Of a stretch of 64,000 nucleotides of DNA, positions 1 to 14,452 are shown in pieces. The notes beneath the pieces are model-generated. The model saw only the letters and a program-made list of their open reading frames with translations. It had not been told where the DNA came from and searched no databases. A program made the translations under genes and the position numbers. This DNA is from Pempheris klunzingeri. Taxonomy: Eukaryota > Chordata > Actinopteri > Acropomatiformes > Pempheridae. The stretch is from positions 4,773,506 through 4,837,505 of the forward strand of contig NC_092027.1 in NCBI RefSeq assembly GCF_042242105.1, in the 5' to 3' direction. Position 1 is the first letter of the stretch. Every line of letters starts with the position of its first letter.

Positions 1-243
1 GAGACTTCTACTTATTCTTATATTCACTAAATCAAGTATCCATTAGGGGACAGTAGTTATAGTAATGTTGAAGTGATGATTGTCTGAGGATGATTTTGTA
101 GCAGCCACATGAAACCTTATGAGATTTAAAGCTTGGATTTAAATCAAAACAGATATTTTCCACACAAGTTACAGTAATGAGGACAGTACATGTGTTCAGA
201 CAGTAGATGGCAGTTTTAACCAAGTAATAACAGACAGCAGTCA

Positions 244-477
<234 letters not shown>

Positions 478-483
478 TTACTG

Positions 484-1489
484 ATTTAAAAGGACACGGG
501 GAGACAGTTGTGAGGAGTTTGAGGACAAATATTTCATGTTTAGATTCGTCTCCGACCTGACCGGAGCTCAGTGGCGCCACCATTGAAGTTAGCTTCACTC
601 TAACGGTTATTTAGAGTCAGTTGTTAGCAAACGGCTGTCACTAATTAAAAATATCGAGTTGGGCTGTTTTATTGGCTATAAATCAAATATTTCAGGTTCC
701 TAAGTAGCGTGAGCTCAGCAGGAACCACTATATTTATAGCAGTATTTAAATATAAAATGACCTAATGTCTACCGTTTAACTTATTAACGTCTTCATGACT
801 CATCTTACTGTGTTAGCTAACCAAGCATGAAGCCAAGTCGTTTAAAGTGTGCCTGTAGTTTGTGTTAAAGCGCATTTAAAACGAGCTTTACGGTGACATT
901 CGGCCTTGAAAGAGAGTATTGATGAGGCTGATTTTTGTTAAGTCATTTTCGGTGCTCGTGCGCGACACCGGAAAGGCGACACCGGTGAGTCACGCGCCAT
1001 GTGCTCTGTACCGGCCTCCATGTTGCGCAGAGCCGCCATGTTACCGACGGATGCAAGCGCGCGCCCGACACTGTTAACAGACAGCACTGGGGTGGAAGGA
1101 TGCGCGTGCACGGAGGCAGAAAGGACTACCATGACTGGCAGAAAGAACAATCTGGCAACATTTACAGCTCAGACCAGTTGTGTTAGGAATTGTTTTGTTT
1201 TTAGATGCATTAAAGCCACATTAAGACGATATTTCACCACTGGCTGCAGACAGTTGCTCAGACATTCAAGAGGTGAGCTAGCATGTTTACCTTTTGTAAC
1301 CTTCTCATCTAAAGAGCAGCCATGCAGCATGTTTTTAAGTCTAAAAAAATCCTGTCTGATATTCTGGCTCAGCACGAGACAGCCACAGTCTACATGTCCT
1401 GCCCTGAATACCACCCAAGCTCCCGTGTGAACATGCATTTTTAAAATAATCTAGCATCAAGATGTGGATTATAAAGATATTTCACCTAC
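484..1489 (-). other. 5' intron of left eef1a copy
   Basis: This intron separates the non-coding first exon from the ATG exon. The half nearer the promoter (about 950-1150) is rich in CpG and carries a YY1-like motif (GCCGCCATGTT, 1032-1042) and a TGAGTCA (AP-1-like) site near 985. First introns of eEF1A genes are known to boost expression, so these may be enhancer elements; that is inference. I see no gene within it. Confidence 0.6.
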
Positions 1490-1573
1490 CTGTGTCCAGC
1501 AACTAACAAGACGTCCCCTGATTTAGAGCGGAGGGAAAAAAGGACAGAATGTGTTCTGTCCAGAGTTTTTATA
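1490..1573 (-). promoter_or_regulatory. Promoter and 5' non-coding exon of left eef1a copy
   Basis: On the minus strand a TATAAAA box lies at 1573-1567. About 30 bases further on, at about 1543, begins a pyrimidine run (CCTTTTTTCCCTCC) of the 5'-TOP type, which in translation-factor mRNAs links translation to mTOR signalling. The non-coding exon runs to 1490, where a GT donor (ACAG|GTAGGTG) opens an intron of about 1 kb that ends at the acceptor 483-481. TATA spacing, TOP tract and donor agree with each other; the exact start site is inferred. Confidence 0.75.
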
Positions 1574-1816
1574 CTGTACCAGAGGAGAGGGAGGGCTGTG
1601 CATGCTCTTGCTGCTGTCAGACTAAAATAAGGAGCGCTATTGGCTGGGGCGACATAACTCCTATCGAGGCGATTGGACGACAAGTGCATCACTGGACACA
1701 GATAGCATGGTCAAAAAACAGCTGCACAGACAGAGGCTCCTCTCTAGCAGCCAAATCCTACACCAACTGCAACAGTCAAGGATAAAGACAAGCCAATTTC
1801 AATTTTTTCAAAGACA

Positions 1817-1827
1817 TTTATTTTATT
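1817..1827 (-). terminator. Polyadenylation signals of complete eef1a copy
   Basis: Two overlapping AATAAA hexamers on the minus strand, about 300 bases after the stop codon at 2130. Confidence 0.7.
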
Positions 1828-2129
1828 AGTTACCAGCAGCTTTCTTTCCAATTAAATGTGGCATTTTAACATCAAGATGCAGTTCTAAACCATTTCCAAC
1901 TTAAACTTAACTGAGAAGAAGCACTGTCATGTGATTCAGGTAAGTGACAATGCCACAGTTCTTTTTTCCTGCGAAAACTTTTGCGATGGGTTTTAATCAG
2001 CATAAGCCAGTCCTTGAGTAGAGAGCTGTGCCTCAGAGAAGATGATCCAGGGTGGGGGTAAGATGGTGGGGAAGGAGTGGCCCGCTGCTGCCGGCACACG
2101 TCTCGTTGCTGGAGGTCCTGCACGAACAT

Positions 2130-4458
<2,329 letters not shown>

Positions 4459-5280
4459 TTAGCGTTTTTTTTTTGAAAAGCGCATCAGTTTAATCAAGCT
4501 TAAGCTAGCTAACGGTTCACCACCAACTCCAGAGAAAGCCGTCCAGTCCGCGTTTAACGAACCAGCTCGATCACGACTCAACTTTAACAGCAGCAACAGC
4601 TCATTTAGGACTTTAAAAACGGTCACATTTTAACACATTTAACTCGTACATGAATTAAAGTCGCTTATCGTTACTCGGCGGTAGCGGTGTGCTAGCCGCT
4701 AGCTAACAGGCTGCAGCAGCAGCTAGGCCGCACTCGGACACAGGCCAGGCGAGACACGTGTTACTCCGTGGGCCACGTCGGATAAAGTTACAAAGATCGC
4801 CAAATATTCACAAGCTATTTCGTCCAGACTCCCAACACCTGTCACTGGAGGAGACTTGCAGTTGTTTCATGGAGGGGAGACAAGAAATGCCATTACAGCA
4901 TCCTCGGATCTCCGCTTTAGCAGCCCTTTCTTTGTTCCTTCTCCCCCCCACCACATTATCTCCTCCTTCATACAATCTTTTGTTTAAAAAAAGTTGAAAA
5001 CAACCTCACTAATACTCTTAAAAACGCTTTTAAATAATAAAAAAGGAGCTACATCAATCAGGCCGGCGAGTGAGAGCTCCTCGTACATTTTACAGTTTAA
5101 ATCCTCAAAGGAGGAGAAAATATCCACAGGTTTGTGATTAGTTACATAACCGAAAAAGCAAAGTTTGGGATTAAAGAAAAGCCAAAACACTAGAAGAACA
5201 AAGTCCAAACTAAATCTAACGGGGAGTCACAGGCCCGTGTCCTGCTCCGTGGCGGTGCTATGAACCAAAGCTGAACTTAC

Positions 5281-5369
5281 CGGTGTTTCTGGGTCTTCAC
5301 GGCCAAAGCTGCTGCCCCTAGCCAGGTAACAGAAAGAGGAAGAGTATGGGTGGACTGGGAGGTTTTATA
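5281..5369 (-). promoter_or_regulatory. Promoter and 5' non-coding exon of complete eef1a copy
   Basis: A minus-strand TATAAAA box lies at 5369-5363. About 30 bases downstream, near 5339, starts a pyrimidine tract (CCTCTTTCTG) of 5'-TOP type. The exon ends at 5281 with the donor CACCG|GTAAGT. The intron (5280-4428) ends at the acceptor before 4427, ten bases upstream of the ATG. The layout repeats that of the left copy. The start site is inferred from TATA spacing. Confidence 0.75.
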
Positions 5370-5569
5370 CTGAATGGGAGGCGGCCTGGCTTGCCGTCGC
5401 CCTCCCCGGTGCAGACCCCGCAAATCACACACATTCCTGCAAAAAACGTCAGCACGCCACCGGATGAACCGCCTGAAACATGTATGATGTCTCACCAGGG
5501 AGTGTTGGATGTTCACCAGCTCTGAAACTAACCACCTCTCACACTCTCCCGACGGAAACAACACTGATT

Positions 5570-6602
5570 ATGGCACCGAGACACATAGCAGACATTTTTA
5601 AAAACAGATTCAGAGTTATTTGAACTTCTTCAACTCTCACTGATCAATAGGAGCATAGTTGTTTTTTGACTTCCCAGTATGACATTTTCCAGCTATTCAC
5701 AAACTATAAATACATTTTATTTGGCAGAATTGATTAAAAAAAACTGCTTGTGATTAATACAAGGCCTATTAAGAGTCGGGACCAAGTTGGGCACGATAAA
5801 GGTTGAAATATTTTTCTATTAAATCTCTTTTATACTGCTGTTACTACTAGAAGATTTATAGATTATATAGATTTATAGAAATAATGTGAGGAACAGATGT
5901 GTTTTTAACTTAAAAATTGAAAATCACAGTCAAAAACAGAATGTGGGACAAAATATTTGCAAGAAGAGTTTGTTTATTCGTCTTTTACGGCAGGGACATA
6001 TTTACATAAACGTAGTGTATAATCAGGCAATTCTCTGCACACAGCGCAGTAGGTTTTTGTAAATAATTTTCAATAAAATCTGATTAAATAAGAATTTAAA
6101 ACCCAGGGTTATTATCCACGGGACAACAAGAGCACAAAGCCCCCCCCCTCCGAGCCACCCCACCCACCTACAGGTAATACTGGAAGGACTCAACACCCTG
6201 ACAAGATTATCTAAATCTGAACGAGATTTACATTCAAACAGATCCCAGAGCCTGAGAAGATGAAGTCATGCTGGTTTCAAGACACTTTATCTTCCAGCCG
6301 TTTACATTCACAACAGACACATATGCAAGTGTCTGATTTAATTAACATGCCGTGTTGTCAGGGTGGAGTGTGTCTTCAGCTGCTTAGCTGATCGGGTTAA
6401 TTAAGAATATTTAGCTAATTTGTTCCCAATTTTTTGAACAGCTCTGGTTCAGATGTATACACTTTCACCTGTATTATTAATTAGACTGCAATAAAAAGAA
6501 AAAAAGGCCTGTTTTGTCACTGGGATGCTACTCAGGGTCAGGGGGTCAGATTCTGCCTCACTGTGGCACATTGCCCAGTATACAGGCAGCAGGAATCCCC
6601 TG

Positions 6603-6647
<45 letters not shown>

Positions 6648-8030
6648 TAACACACACACTAACACACTCGCTCGGCTTTCCCTCCAGTTCAGGTAACAGC
6701 CACATAGACTTGGCAGCTGCTGCTTTCACTCAGCGGAGAAAGCAGAGCGGCCACGACGGAGGGGGGAGTGGGAAGTTGAGCAAAGGGCCGAGAGGTGGAG
6801 AGGGAGGACGAGAGGCAGCCAGGGGGAGATATGGGGAGAGGAGGGAGGCGATAAATCGACACAGGGGCAGGAAGATAGCGGCAACTTGCTAATAGAGTCG
6901 TAAAAAATGATGATGAAACAGGTACAACTCGTAGAGTGGACGTTAAAGCAATGAAAGCTCACAGACTGGACAGACACCCTTTAAAATGTAATTATATAAT
7001 TATACAATATGTATTTAATGTACAAGTATTGTAAATGAATCCCTGGTACATGTTCCTCCTTGTTTATTTGAACATGATTAGGATGGTATTAATAATAATA
7101 ATGCAGAGCTCTGAATGAACACAGCTGGAGTGATTCATATCATTAAGGACAGATACATTTTTTCACACTATTAAACATATTTGGACAAATGTTCTTTAAC
7201 TCAACCAGTTTAAATCATTTTGCCTCACGTATGATTTTGGACTGACTATATGTTCTTACACTTACATTTCCACATTTGATGTTTATTTTTATGGCAAAAT
7301 GATCCTTAAAATGAGTTAAACAGTGGCATTGAAAAGTCTTAAAAAGCCTTAAATCCAACTTGCTGACACATGTCGACACCCTGCATGATATAACCCGTCT
7401 GACGAGGCTATACGTGAAGAGCCACACCTGTAGTCTTCAACACAGAGCACGATGCACACAGTATGTATGTCTCTGACTCCGCAGGGTGCCACAGTGTTGA
7501 GCAACATTACCACAGGCTTAAAAATGTGGTCCGATTTAAATACATTTACATTAGCACACCAATGATGCGTTTGAGCCCTTGAGCCCTCAGCTCAGTGTCC
7601 TAGCTCTCTATCTCTGATCGACCATAAACACACCTGACAGATGGATGGACAGGTAGATAGTTAATAATAGCCCTAATATTGTGAGCCTGCGCTTAAAAAT
7701 CCAAAAGTTAAAAGGTTGCACAAAGATTTCACAGCGCACAGAAGTAAATTTTATTATTCTCTCTCTATATGGATGCTGGTGTGCAAAGATTACTTTGTCA
7801 TGTAAAAAGAAAGAAATAAACAGAAGTAAAACTTATGTTAAAATGATTAAATGTAAAATACTTTTTGAAATAATTAAACAACCCTTTTCCTAACACAGAA
7901 ACAAACCTGTCATTTGTAAACCATTGGTGACATTAGGTGCAAATAACAGAGCTTTCAAAAACTCGGAGTCTCCCAGTTGTAGGTACAAAGTAGGAGGTGA
8001 ACCGTCGTAAACTCATAATTACCATAACTC
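5570..8030. other. Intergenic stretch without a recognised gene
   Basis: AT-rich DNA upstream of the eef1a promoter. It holds a (CA)n microsatellite (6605-6644) followed by a G-rich polypurine tract (about 6745-6855). The open frames here are short and show no family I know. Confidence 0.5.
6605..6644. repeat. (CA)n microsatellite
   Basis: About 20 uninterrupted CA units followed by degenerate CA-rich sequence to about 6668. Confidence 0.95.
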
Positions 8031-9090
8031 TGATGTGACTGTCTGACTGCATGATATGACGTCATGAACACGGCAAAACATCCGCATGCTAACATGGTAA
8101 CAATGACGATGTTTAGCAGGTATAATCTTTACTAGTTTGTTAGTTCATTCCTTTTTTCATGTATTTTGAATTCAAAGTATCGGACAAACTTAAATCTTGA
8201 CCTGATGATGGTGCAAGAGGAAAATATATCATTTATTTACAATTTATGGTTTATGGTAGAAGTCCCACATGCTGATGTTTTGCAGGTGTAATGTTCACCA
8301 TCTTAGCTTAGAATGTCTCTAGTTTTTTTTTAGTATTTGTTTGTGAACATAAACTGTGTAAAAGAAGTGGACATAGCTTCCGGGTTTGAAAAGTGAAGCC
8401 AATGCTGAAGAGCCTTAAACCTACATTCTTTGTAATGGCGGGCTGGGGGCGACTCTGCCGGCTCCAAAAAGAAGTCTGATTAGATGAAAGTCCCTTTTCA
8501 GAGGAAAATAGATGATAAAGCAGCGTAGGCTTTAGGGTGGGACTGTGTTGAGACTAATCAATCAGAGGCAATCATTGTGTCACTACTGGCTTCAGAAAAC
8601 GATGGCGACGCCCATAGAGCCAAACTTGAGGCTTCAAAACGGTTGTCCACAAACCAAAAGGTGACAGCGCGGTGGCTACGTCTACTTCTGACAGTCTATA
8701 GTAGTAAACTAAAGTATCGGACAAAATGAGATCTTGATCTGTTGATATTTTCAGAAAAAAAGTCACAGGATCCCCAAAGATATTACAATTAATCCCCAGG
8801 AGGGCATGAACGTGTGTACCAAACTTAAAGGCAGTCCATCCAATAGTTGTTGAGATACTCAGTTGAGACCATAACTGTCAGTCTGATGGTGGCATTAGAG
8901 GAACAGTCAGGGGGATCAATCACCAATCATTCATTGTCTGGAGTCCAGGAGCGTCTGTATGGCATTTAACAGCCAACAGTCCATCTAATAGTTGAAATAT
9001 TTCAGTCTGGGCCAAACTTGTTATACCAGCTGACCCACAAGCCGACATTTCCTCCCCTGGAGCTACGTCCCTGGCATGGCTAAAGTCACA
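8030..9090. repeat. Dispersed teleost repeat, degenerate copies
   Basis: The text resembles a common fish interspersed repeat: gctaacatg blocks near 8090, then phrases like 'gtatcggacaaa' occurring twice (8178 and 8711) and a tail with 'ccatccaatagttgttgag', 'ggtggcatta' and 'catggctaaa' (9076). A related piece lies at 42860-43115. Two nested or tandem copies are likely. I cannot name the family with certainty. Confidence 0.55.
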
Positions 9091-9221
9091 CACACATTTA
9101 CACAGTGCCCCAAACACAGCTCGGCTCTTCAAGACGAAGCCTCTAATAATCTCATGACGGAACAGTGCAAAGTACAACAGCTGTGCTCCTATTTCAGTGC
9201 ACAACTAGAGGAGAGAGGGGG

Positions 9222-9286
9222 GAGTGTGTGTGTGTGTGTGTGTGTGAGTCTGTGTGTGTGTTGAAGGGAGAATGTGATTCAGTCAG

Positions 9287-9320
<34 letters not shown>

Positions 9321-9328
9321 GAAGGCAG
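9222..9328. repeat. (GT)n microsatellites within a small tandem duplication
   Basis: Two GT runs (about 9223-9261 and 9289-9320), each followed by a near-identical segment reading ttgaagg..agaa.gtgattcagtcagact. The whole block is a direct duplication of about 70 bases. Confidence 0.85.
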
Positions 9329-9465
9329 AAAGTGATTCAGTCAGACTGGCAGCCAGGCGCTGGCAGCAGGTCAGCGATGAGTCATCTGGTATGAACGGTG
9401 GTTATAGCAACCAGAGAGACGTGAACACTTTAACTAATGACTGAGAGAAACCTGTTGTCTGTTAT

Positions 9466-9552
<87 letters not shown>
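9466..9552. repeat. (GATA)n microsatellite
   Basis: About 22 near-perfect GATA units. The open frames across it (repeated LSIY on the minus strand) are products of the repeat and not genes. Confidence 0.97.
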
Positions 9553-9559
9553 GGACGGT

Positions 9560-12500
9560 TTATCAGTCTGGAGAACTGATTTGTTCAATGTGTTGTCTGT
9601 ATGACAGAAAATAAATTCTCTTTTTTTCCAGGTTGTGGTTTTGATGCACATAAACTGAGCTTTTATACACCTATTTCTCAATAACTGGTAAAATATAATG
9701 ACTTGACAGGACTGTCTTCATAATAAGCGTCAGCATCTCAAGATTTTTCTCTGCAAACAATAAATTTGTGCATATTTTCTCCCTTTCAGCCGTGAGAGCA
9801 CTGAGGACGGGTACCGATGGAAGGTGATAAGGTCCGGTTGGGAGGTGATTTACAGGGTGAGAAAGGGGACAAAACCTGAAGAATTCTTCCAAAATGCATC
9901 AAAATAAAAAAGTAAAACAAACATCAAGCTGTGGGTGAAGTGGCCACAATCAGTAGACGTTATCCATTTGGTGACGAGGGTCGCAAGCAGACTTTGTACT
10001 AAAGACGGCGTCCACTACTTTTGGCTTTAAAGTATAGTGTAGCATAGAGAGGTAAGATAGACAGACAGTATTTTTCCTCACACAGAAAATATACATATAT
10101 CGATTTGACCATATTATGGCTTCTGGTTTAAATCATAGTTTGTAGTGGGCAGCAGCATCAGCTCAGTCCTGACACTGTTCCAGTACAAAATCGGCTTCAT
10201 CTGCCAGCTCTAAGAAACATGACTTGGTGTCTGTGTGGGCGCTGTAAAAAAAAAAAAAAAAAAAAGGCTCTGACTGATTGTGATCGATGCCAACATTCAG
10301 AAAACCCCACAGCTCTGGCATTCATGTGCGTACAGGCAGAGTTTAAGGTAACTCAATCTAAATGGCAATGTCAGCACATTGTATGCAATTACAATCTGAT
10401 CCCGGGGAACAGTCAATGCAAATAAAGCACATTTGCAACACATTGCCGGTTCCACATCTCCTGCTGTCCCACGCTCCCCCACTCTCCACACTTGCAAACA
10501 CCCCGGTTCACACTTGCAAACAAAGTATTGCCTTTTGGTTTCATCTGCATTTGTTTCACACTCCGATGTGTTAAAGATAAGTGTTTATCACATGCATAAC
10601 ACAGCCTTCAAGGTAGGTAGCTACTCAGTTCATTATTTGGCTACAATTTTGGGGGCTCCGGACCATTTCACCCTCAAGGTAGCTTTAGGGGGGGGGTCTG
10701 TCTTTGTATTGCTTATTTCAAGGCTCAATCCATTTTTAAACAAGTATTCAGGTTCTATATAGTAGCTATTGTGGATCTGTAAAGCCTGTTAAAATACTGG
10801 CTGTGATATTGGGCTCTATAAATAAACTTATCTTTATTTTTGTCAGTCATTAAGTCTGGTTTTTGCACTAACGCTTGTCAGAGGTACGAGAATGTTTCTT
10901 GAATCTTAAGAGGTTTGAACCCAGCTGAAACCCCAATACATGTTTAAAATGTCATTTAAAAACTATTCACACATAATACTTATTTTAAGGTGCTCAGATT
11001 ATCTTTATTTCTAAACAAAGTGTTTGCATTTTAAAGCCTACTTTATGTTCAGGTGTGTGGTAAAGAAAAAAACACAGGATAAAAGTAAAGGTAAAGGACA
11101 AAGTAAAGGAACTATCACTAAAAAATGAATTGGACTCCAATGCAACAAAACTGAGAGATATTTTACAACATAGATCAAATGAACAGAGCTTGCTGGATCT
11201 AAATATTGCTTAAAGGTCATTACTTAGAATCACTTATGTCAGAACAAGATAAACGTCTCACAGGAGCCCAAATAATCATAATAATTATAATAATCATGGA
11301 TTTGCAATGTTCGGTTAAAAAATACAAGTTGTGTAAGGGGGGAATTATGTAATTTGAATATGAAACTGAAAAATAAATGTATTATTAGTGAGAAAATATC
11401 CCCAATTAATATGTGTAATAGACTAGGACTGGTTCTGTTACTAAGCCACACAAAGAAAAGCTTATAAAAAAGGAATTAACTATTTCTGCGGATGTTTAAT
11501 CCGTCTTTTAATGATATATTGTGCAGATACAGAGTGAATACTAGCTGGAGTTTTAACTGCTTTGTCATCAAAAGTGGATTAGCAACACAATGCTAACATC
11601 ACCTAGCTAACTTTAACAGTTAATATAAATCAAAATGAGGGTTTGGTGGCGTTTTGAACTGCCAAGAGAAACACACCGAGTCATGAGAGGACAAACATTT
11701 ACACCGTAAACGCCTGAAATTGGTCAAATTAAAGAGCGTCTAGCCATGCTAATAAAGATGCTAATGTTAGCTAGCTGCTGTAAACTCCTTTGGGCTTGAC
11801 CAACAACCTGGCTGTAAATACTCAAATAAAACCACCAATAAAATAGTCAGCTTTAAGCCAGCTAGGTGACCATTCAAACGGTATTAAAGAGGAGTTAATT
11901 GACGGGGAGATAAATAAGTTTTCGTGGAGAGACAGTAACCAACCAATAGATATAACATGGTAAAAGGACGCCATTGTGGATACCGTTGAGGAAGGGGGAC
12001 GACATTACCCGTTACACCACGCCGGTGTCGTCACGAGAACATCCGGGTCAAAAATCTGATGCAAGCTTCAGCACCATCCTGGCAACAACCAACACCACTG
12101 ATAGCAAAAAAACAAGCAAAGTGCAGGGTTAAAATACACCAGGACACATGTTTCTGTTTATTTAATGAAAATACAAAGGAGAAAATGTAATGAAACAGCC
12201 AGTCAGATGAATATTCAAGGCTAGACATTAGTATGAAGTCAAGAAAACCAACTTTTAGTCTGATGTAGTTCTGTTTTAGACATGCAAGACTATAACAGCT
12301 TCATAGATTAAGAAATACTCATCAAAATGTTTAAGCTTCTTTCTTTCTCTACTTTTTAATTGTAACTTTTTTTCCCCTTTTGTCACCCACATTGTATATT
12401 TAGTTCCTTGCACCATCTACTGGCTGCAGAGCAGAATTTAAATCCCAGCTGAGATACCCCCCAGCTTTACAGGGCGGGTGTAGCTGCTAACCCATGTTTG

Positions 12501-13089
12501 AAAATAAAGTTTAAAAAGCAAGTAAATTCAAGTGATATGTTTATTTAAAGTTGACATGTAGTTCATGAAAACATCTCAATAGCATGTGGGCACAAACGAT
12601 CTGTTTACAGAATATAGAACTCATACATTTGGCTGATTTAGGCCAAAAATGTTTTTATCCACCTGAATTCTATATTCTTCTACTGAAACAGCATTTATAC
12701 TTTTGTTTTGGGAAAGAAAAATGACAGAAAATAAGATTTACGCTAAAGGATGTTGTAAAATGTAATGGTTATGTGTTATTTTAGGGTCATTTGGTCTCAG
12801 AACTACGGCTCTGATGATCTCCTTAACACTTTTGTGCATTTTTAGTCACGATGGGACACTTAAATCTGCAACACCGGCATAAAAACCTGATACAAAGGGC
12901 GACTATTATGACACCTGGAGGCAGCAGTTGAGCATTATTATTTTAGTAACAAAGGAAACATTTAAATAAAGGTTTTTGTCCCATTTTCTCACTCAATCTG
13001 AGTGTCATGCACACATACATTTCCATTTTCAGAGCTGACTGTAAGATTAAAACAGTGTGAAACAACACCGTAGTCTGAACAGATCTATG

Positions 13090-13129
<40 letters not shown>

Positions 13130-14400
13130 GGGTCATACATGAACATGTAATGGTGAATGGCTAAACTGGCTAAATATTTAACATATTTGAACAACATCAG
13201 GGAATGTAAATACATTATTGCATCCGTTTAAAAACACCATATCTTTACAATCATAGTGCACTTTGACATACTGCAAGAGTCGATGAAAATGGCAAGATGT
13301 TTTTTTTTAAATTGCTTATTTCCTATAAAAAGAATAATTATTGTAGTTGAAAAAACATGGGCAGCATCTTGGTGAGGTGCTAAACCCACAGACACAATTA
13401 AAAACACTGCTCATCCACATATTTCTTGGAACCTTAAACACCAAGTTAAGTCCAAGTCCATGGCACTTTTACCTAAAATATTTAAACCCTGGCAGTGGAA
13501 GATGCTTTGGTTTTCTGGATGAAACTAAAGACCTGTAGCTTTCTAAAGATGGAAAAACCATCTCTTAAATGTAAGGCCTTTGGTGTATTTGTGTGTGAAA
13601 AGTGCTTCTCTTGGTCCTACTGGACAGACTGGTAGTGGTCAGAGAACAGAAACAGCTGTAAACAAAACAGCTAAAGTTATGCAGTTGACAACACTTGTGA
13701 AAAAGTGTACGGTTTGTTATATGTGTGTATATATATGGTTCCTATCTGCTTCACAGTTCAAGAAAAACTGAAAAACCTTTAAAAAAAAATTGATTTGTTT
13801 TGGTCTAACCTGAGGTGCAGCTTGAATATATGATGCAAATATCACTGGTTATTATGTAAATACTGCTCTAATGCAGAGACTTGTATCGTAACACCTTCAC
13901 ATTCAGCAACAGTAAACAGGACAAATTAAAGGAACTCACATTTTCCTGATTAGACCTGAATGTTAAAGGCAGTGAATATCCAGCACATGTTGAGTCATGT
14001 TTTTTTTTGTGCAAATAGTAAATCTGTCCACTTGTCTTTGATGCAGCGATAACATCCATCTGCTCCTCAGACACTATCCCACTTTAAAAATGTGCCTTAA
14101 AATGTAACATTTTTTTGTATAAAACTGCTCTATAATCTTAAATCTCTTTGCTGGAGTTATTGTACAAATCACCTGGGTACAAACTGTCCAACAACAGAAA
14201 CATATTGTAGTTATAACATATTAATAAACACTTTCTTTAGACACCAAAACCTTTAAATTGTTCGTTTAACAGTTTAACAGTCCTGCTCCAGTGATATAAA
14301 TGTTGTGCTGTGCCTGGACAATAATATACTGCACTAACTCCTTCGACTTACAGACCTCTAGTTGTCTAATTTTCTGTATCCAGCACACAGTTTAAATTTT
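9560..14400. other. Intergenic stretch, partly 3' UTR of slc17a5
   Basis: No gene recognised. It contains a poly(A) run (10246-10265), a CpG-rich patch at about 11940-12070 that looks promoter-like, and an (AC)n run (13091-13127). The part nearest 14450 is probably the slc17a5 3' UTR. A minus-strand AATAAA near 12540 is one possible end, but it was not verified. Confidence 0.4.
13091..13127. repeat. (AC)n microsatellite
   Basis: About 18 uninterrupted AC units. Confidence 0.95.
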
Positions 14401-14452
14401 AAAGCTCCATGAGCTGTTTCTGTTTGTGCTTCTTCATCTGCATATCTATGTT

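Noticed and set aside
9430-9681. Open frame with LSIY repeats
   Set aside because: It is produced by the GATA microsatellite.
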